From assembly GCA_904393115.1 (NCBI GenBank), contig CAJFMX010000003.1:1-64000 (forward strand): 64,000 nucleotides of DNA. The letters run 5' to 3'. Numbering within the stretch: position 1 is the stretch's first letter; every line of letters starts with the position of its first letter. This document shows, one piece after another, positions 63,463 through 64,000 of this stretch. The notes beneath the pieces were generated by a model. The model worked only from the letters and a program-made list of their open reading frames with translations, did not search any database and had not been told where the DNA came from. Position numbers and translations under genes: made by a program. The DNA is from an uncultured Clostridia bacterium (GTDB taxonomy: Bacteria; Bacillota; Clostridia; Christensenellales; UBA1750).

Positions 63463-63840
63463 ATGGCACGTATTGCGGGCGTTGACCTGCCCAGAGAGAA
63501 GCGCGTCGAAATTGGGCTGACCTATATCTTTGGCATCGGCAGAGCCACTGCCGATGAAATCCTCAGCAAGACCGGCATCAACCCGGACACCCGCGTCAAG
63601 GACCTGTCCGAGACCGAGGTTGCGCAGCTGAGAGACTATATCGAGCACAACCTGAAGGTGGAGGGCGACCTCCGCCGTGAGGTTTCCCTCAATATCAAGC
63701 GTCTTGTGGAAATCGGCTGCTATCGCGGCGTGCGTCATCGCCGCGGCCTGCCCGTTCGCGGCCAGTCGACCAAGCAGAACGCGCGCACCCGCAAGGGCCC
63801 CAAGAAGCAGGTCGCGGGTAAGAAGAAGGCTACCAAGTAA
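63463..63840 (+). CDS. rpsM: 30S ribosomal protein S13
   Basis: 125 residues. [24 protein letters not shown] and [22 protein letters not shown] are diagnostic; the basic tail ends KKKATK. Confidence 0.98.
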   Translation: MARIAGVDLPREKRVEIGLTYIFGIGRATADEILSKTGINPDTRVKDLSETEVAQLRDYIEHNLKVEGDLRREVSLNIKRLVEIGCYRGVRHRRGLPVRGQSTKQNARTRKGPKKQVAGKKKATK

Positions 63841-63864
63841 GCCGTCAGAAGAGGAGGGAACATC

Positions 63865-64000
63865 ATGGCGAAGACCACTAAGGTGACCAAGCGTGTGGTT
63901 CGCAAGCGCAAGGAGCGCAAGAACGTTGAGCGCGGCGCTGCGCACATCGCTTCGTCCTTCAACAATACCATCGTAACCATCACCGACACCGCTGGAAACG
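63865..64000 (+). CDS. rpsK: 30S ribosomal protein S11, truncated by the window edge
   Basis: The first 45 codons: [20 protein letters not shown], then [21 protein letters not shown], the S11 signature region. GGAGGGAACATC precedes the ATG. The remaining two thirds lie outside the window. Confidence 0.97.
   Translation, partial: MAKTTKVTKRVVRKRKERKNVERGAAHIASSFNNTIVTITDTAGN

Overview
This is a GC-rich chromosomal window from a Gram-positive anaerobe of the Firmicutes, most likely class Clostridia. The evidence is the canonical Firmicutes S10-spc-alpha ribosomal order, zinc-type S14, AddAB instead of RecBCD, LuxS with a separate MTA/SAH nucleosidase, a YtrA-type GntR/ABC operon, very strong AGGAGG ribosome binding sites and frequent TTG or GTG starts. 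No exact genus can be named from the sequence. Both ends are cut inside genes: a secreted SH3-domain protein on the left and rpsK on the right.

Positions 1-12529. After the truncated SH3b exoprotein comes a divergent catabolic island. Leftward: D-2-hydroxyacid dehydrogenase, AraC regulator, PHP hydrolase. Rightward: Old-Yellow-Enzyme-type reductase, SDR dehydrogenase, fumarate-reductase-like flavoprotein, a DUF4091/GH123-like protein, a mannonate-dehydratase-like enzyme and a sugar-isomerase-like TIM barrel. The shared intergenic region carries two strong inverted repeats. I infer that the island degrades a sugar acid or oxidised glycoside by a redox-heavy route. The island ends in an imperfect tandem duplication of about 300 bp that copies the 3' ends of two convergent genes.

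Positions 12422-24160. ppk1 and ppx (polyphosphate metabolism) overlap. A UMF1-type MFS transporter, a second SH3b exoprotein homologous to the first, and an N-acyl-D-amino-acid deacylase-like amidohydrolase with a cysteine-rich tail follow. Then comes potABCD for spermidine/putrescine import.

Positions 24257-35417. luxS and mtnN, consecutive steps of SAH recycling, are divergent with back-to-back promoters. A gntR-ABC-permease-lipoprotein operon has a perfect palindromic operator. A lone eutH is followed by four palindromic 21-22 bp repeats. An ABC-F ATPase gene is preceded by a promoter, leader and terminator hairpin that look like an attenuator. A half-length ACT protein and a DUF1292 protein follow.

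Positions 35510-50416. A DUF5655-like gene without an evident start, a GNAT gene, addB-addA, a cation diffusion facilitator, a pyridoxamine kinase, a flavodoxin-like protein, another GNAT, a VOC protein and a TolB-like propeller. A possible small RNA unit follows, then a tandem pair of related membrane proteins, the first broken by a frameshift.

Positions 50417-64000. The S10-spc-alpha operon, starting with a promoter and a leader of about 190 nt, runs rpsJ to rpsK and includes secY, adk, map, a KOW-domain protein, infA and rpmJ.
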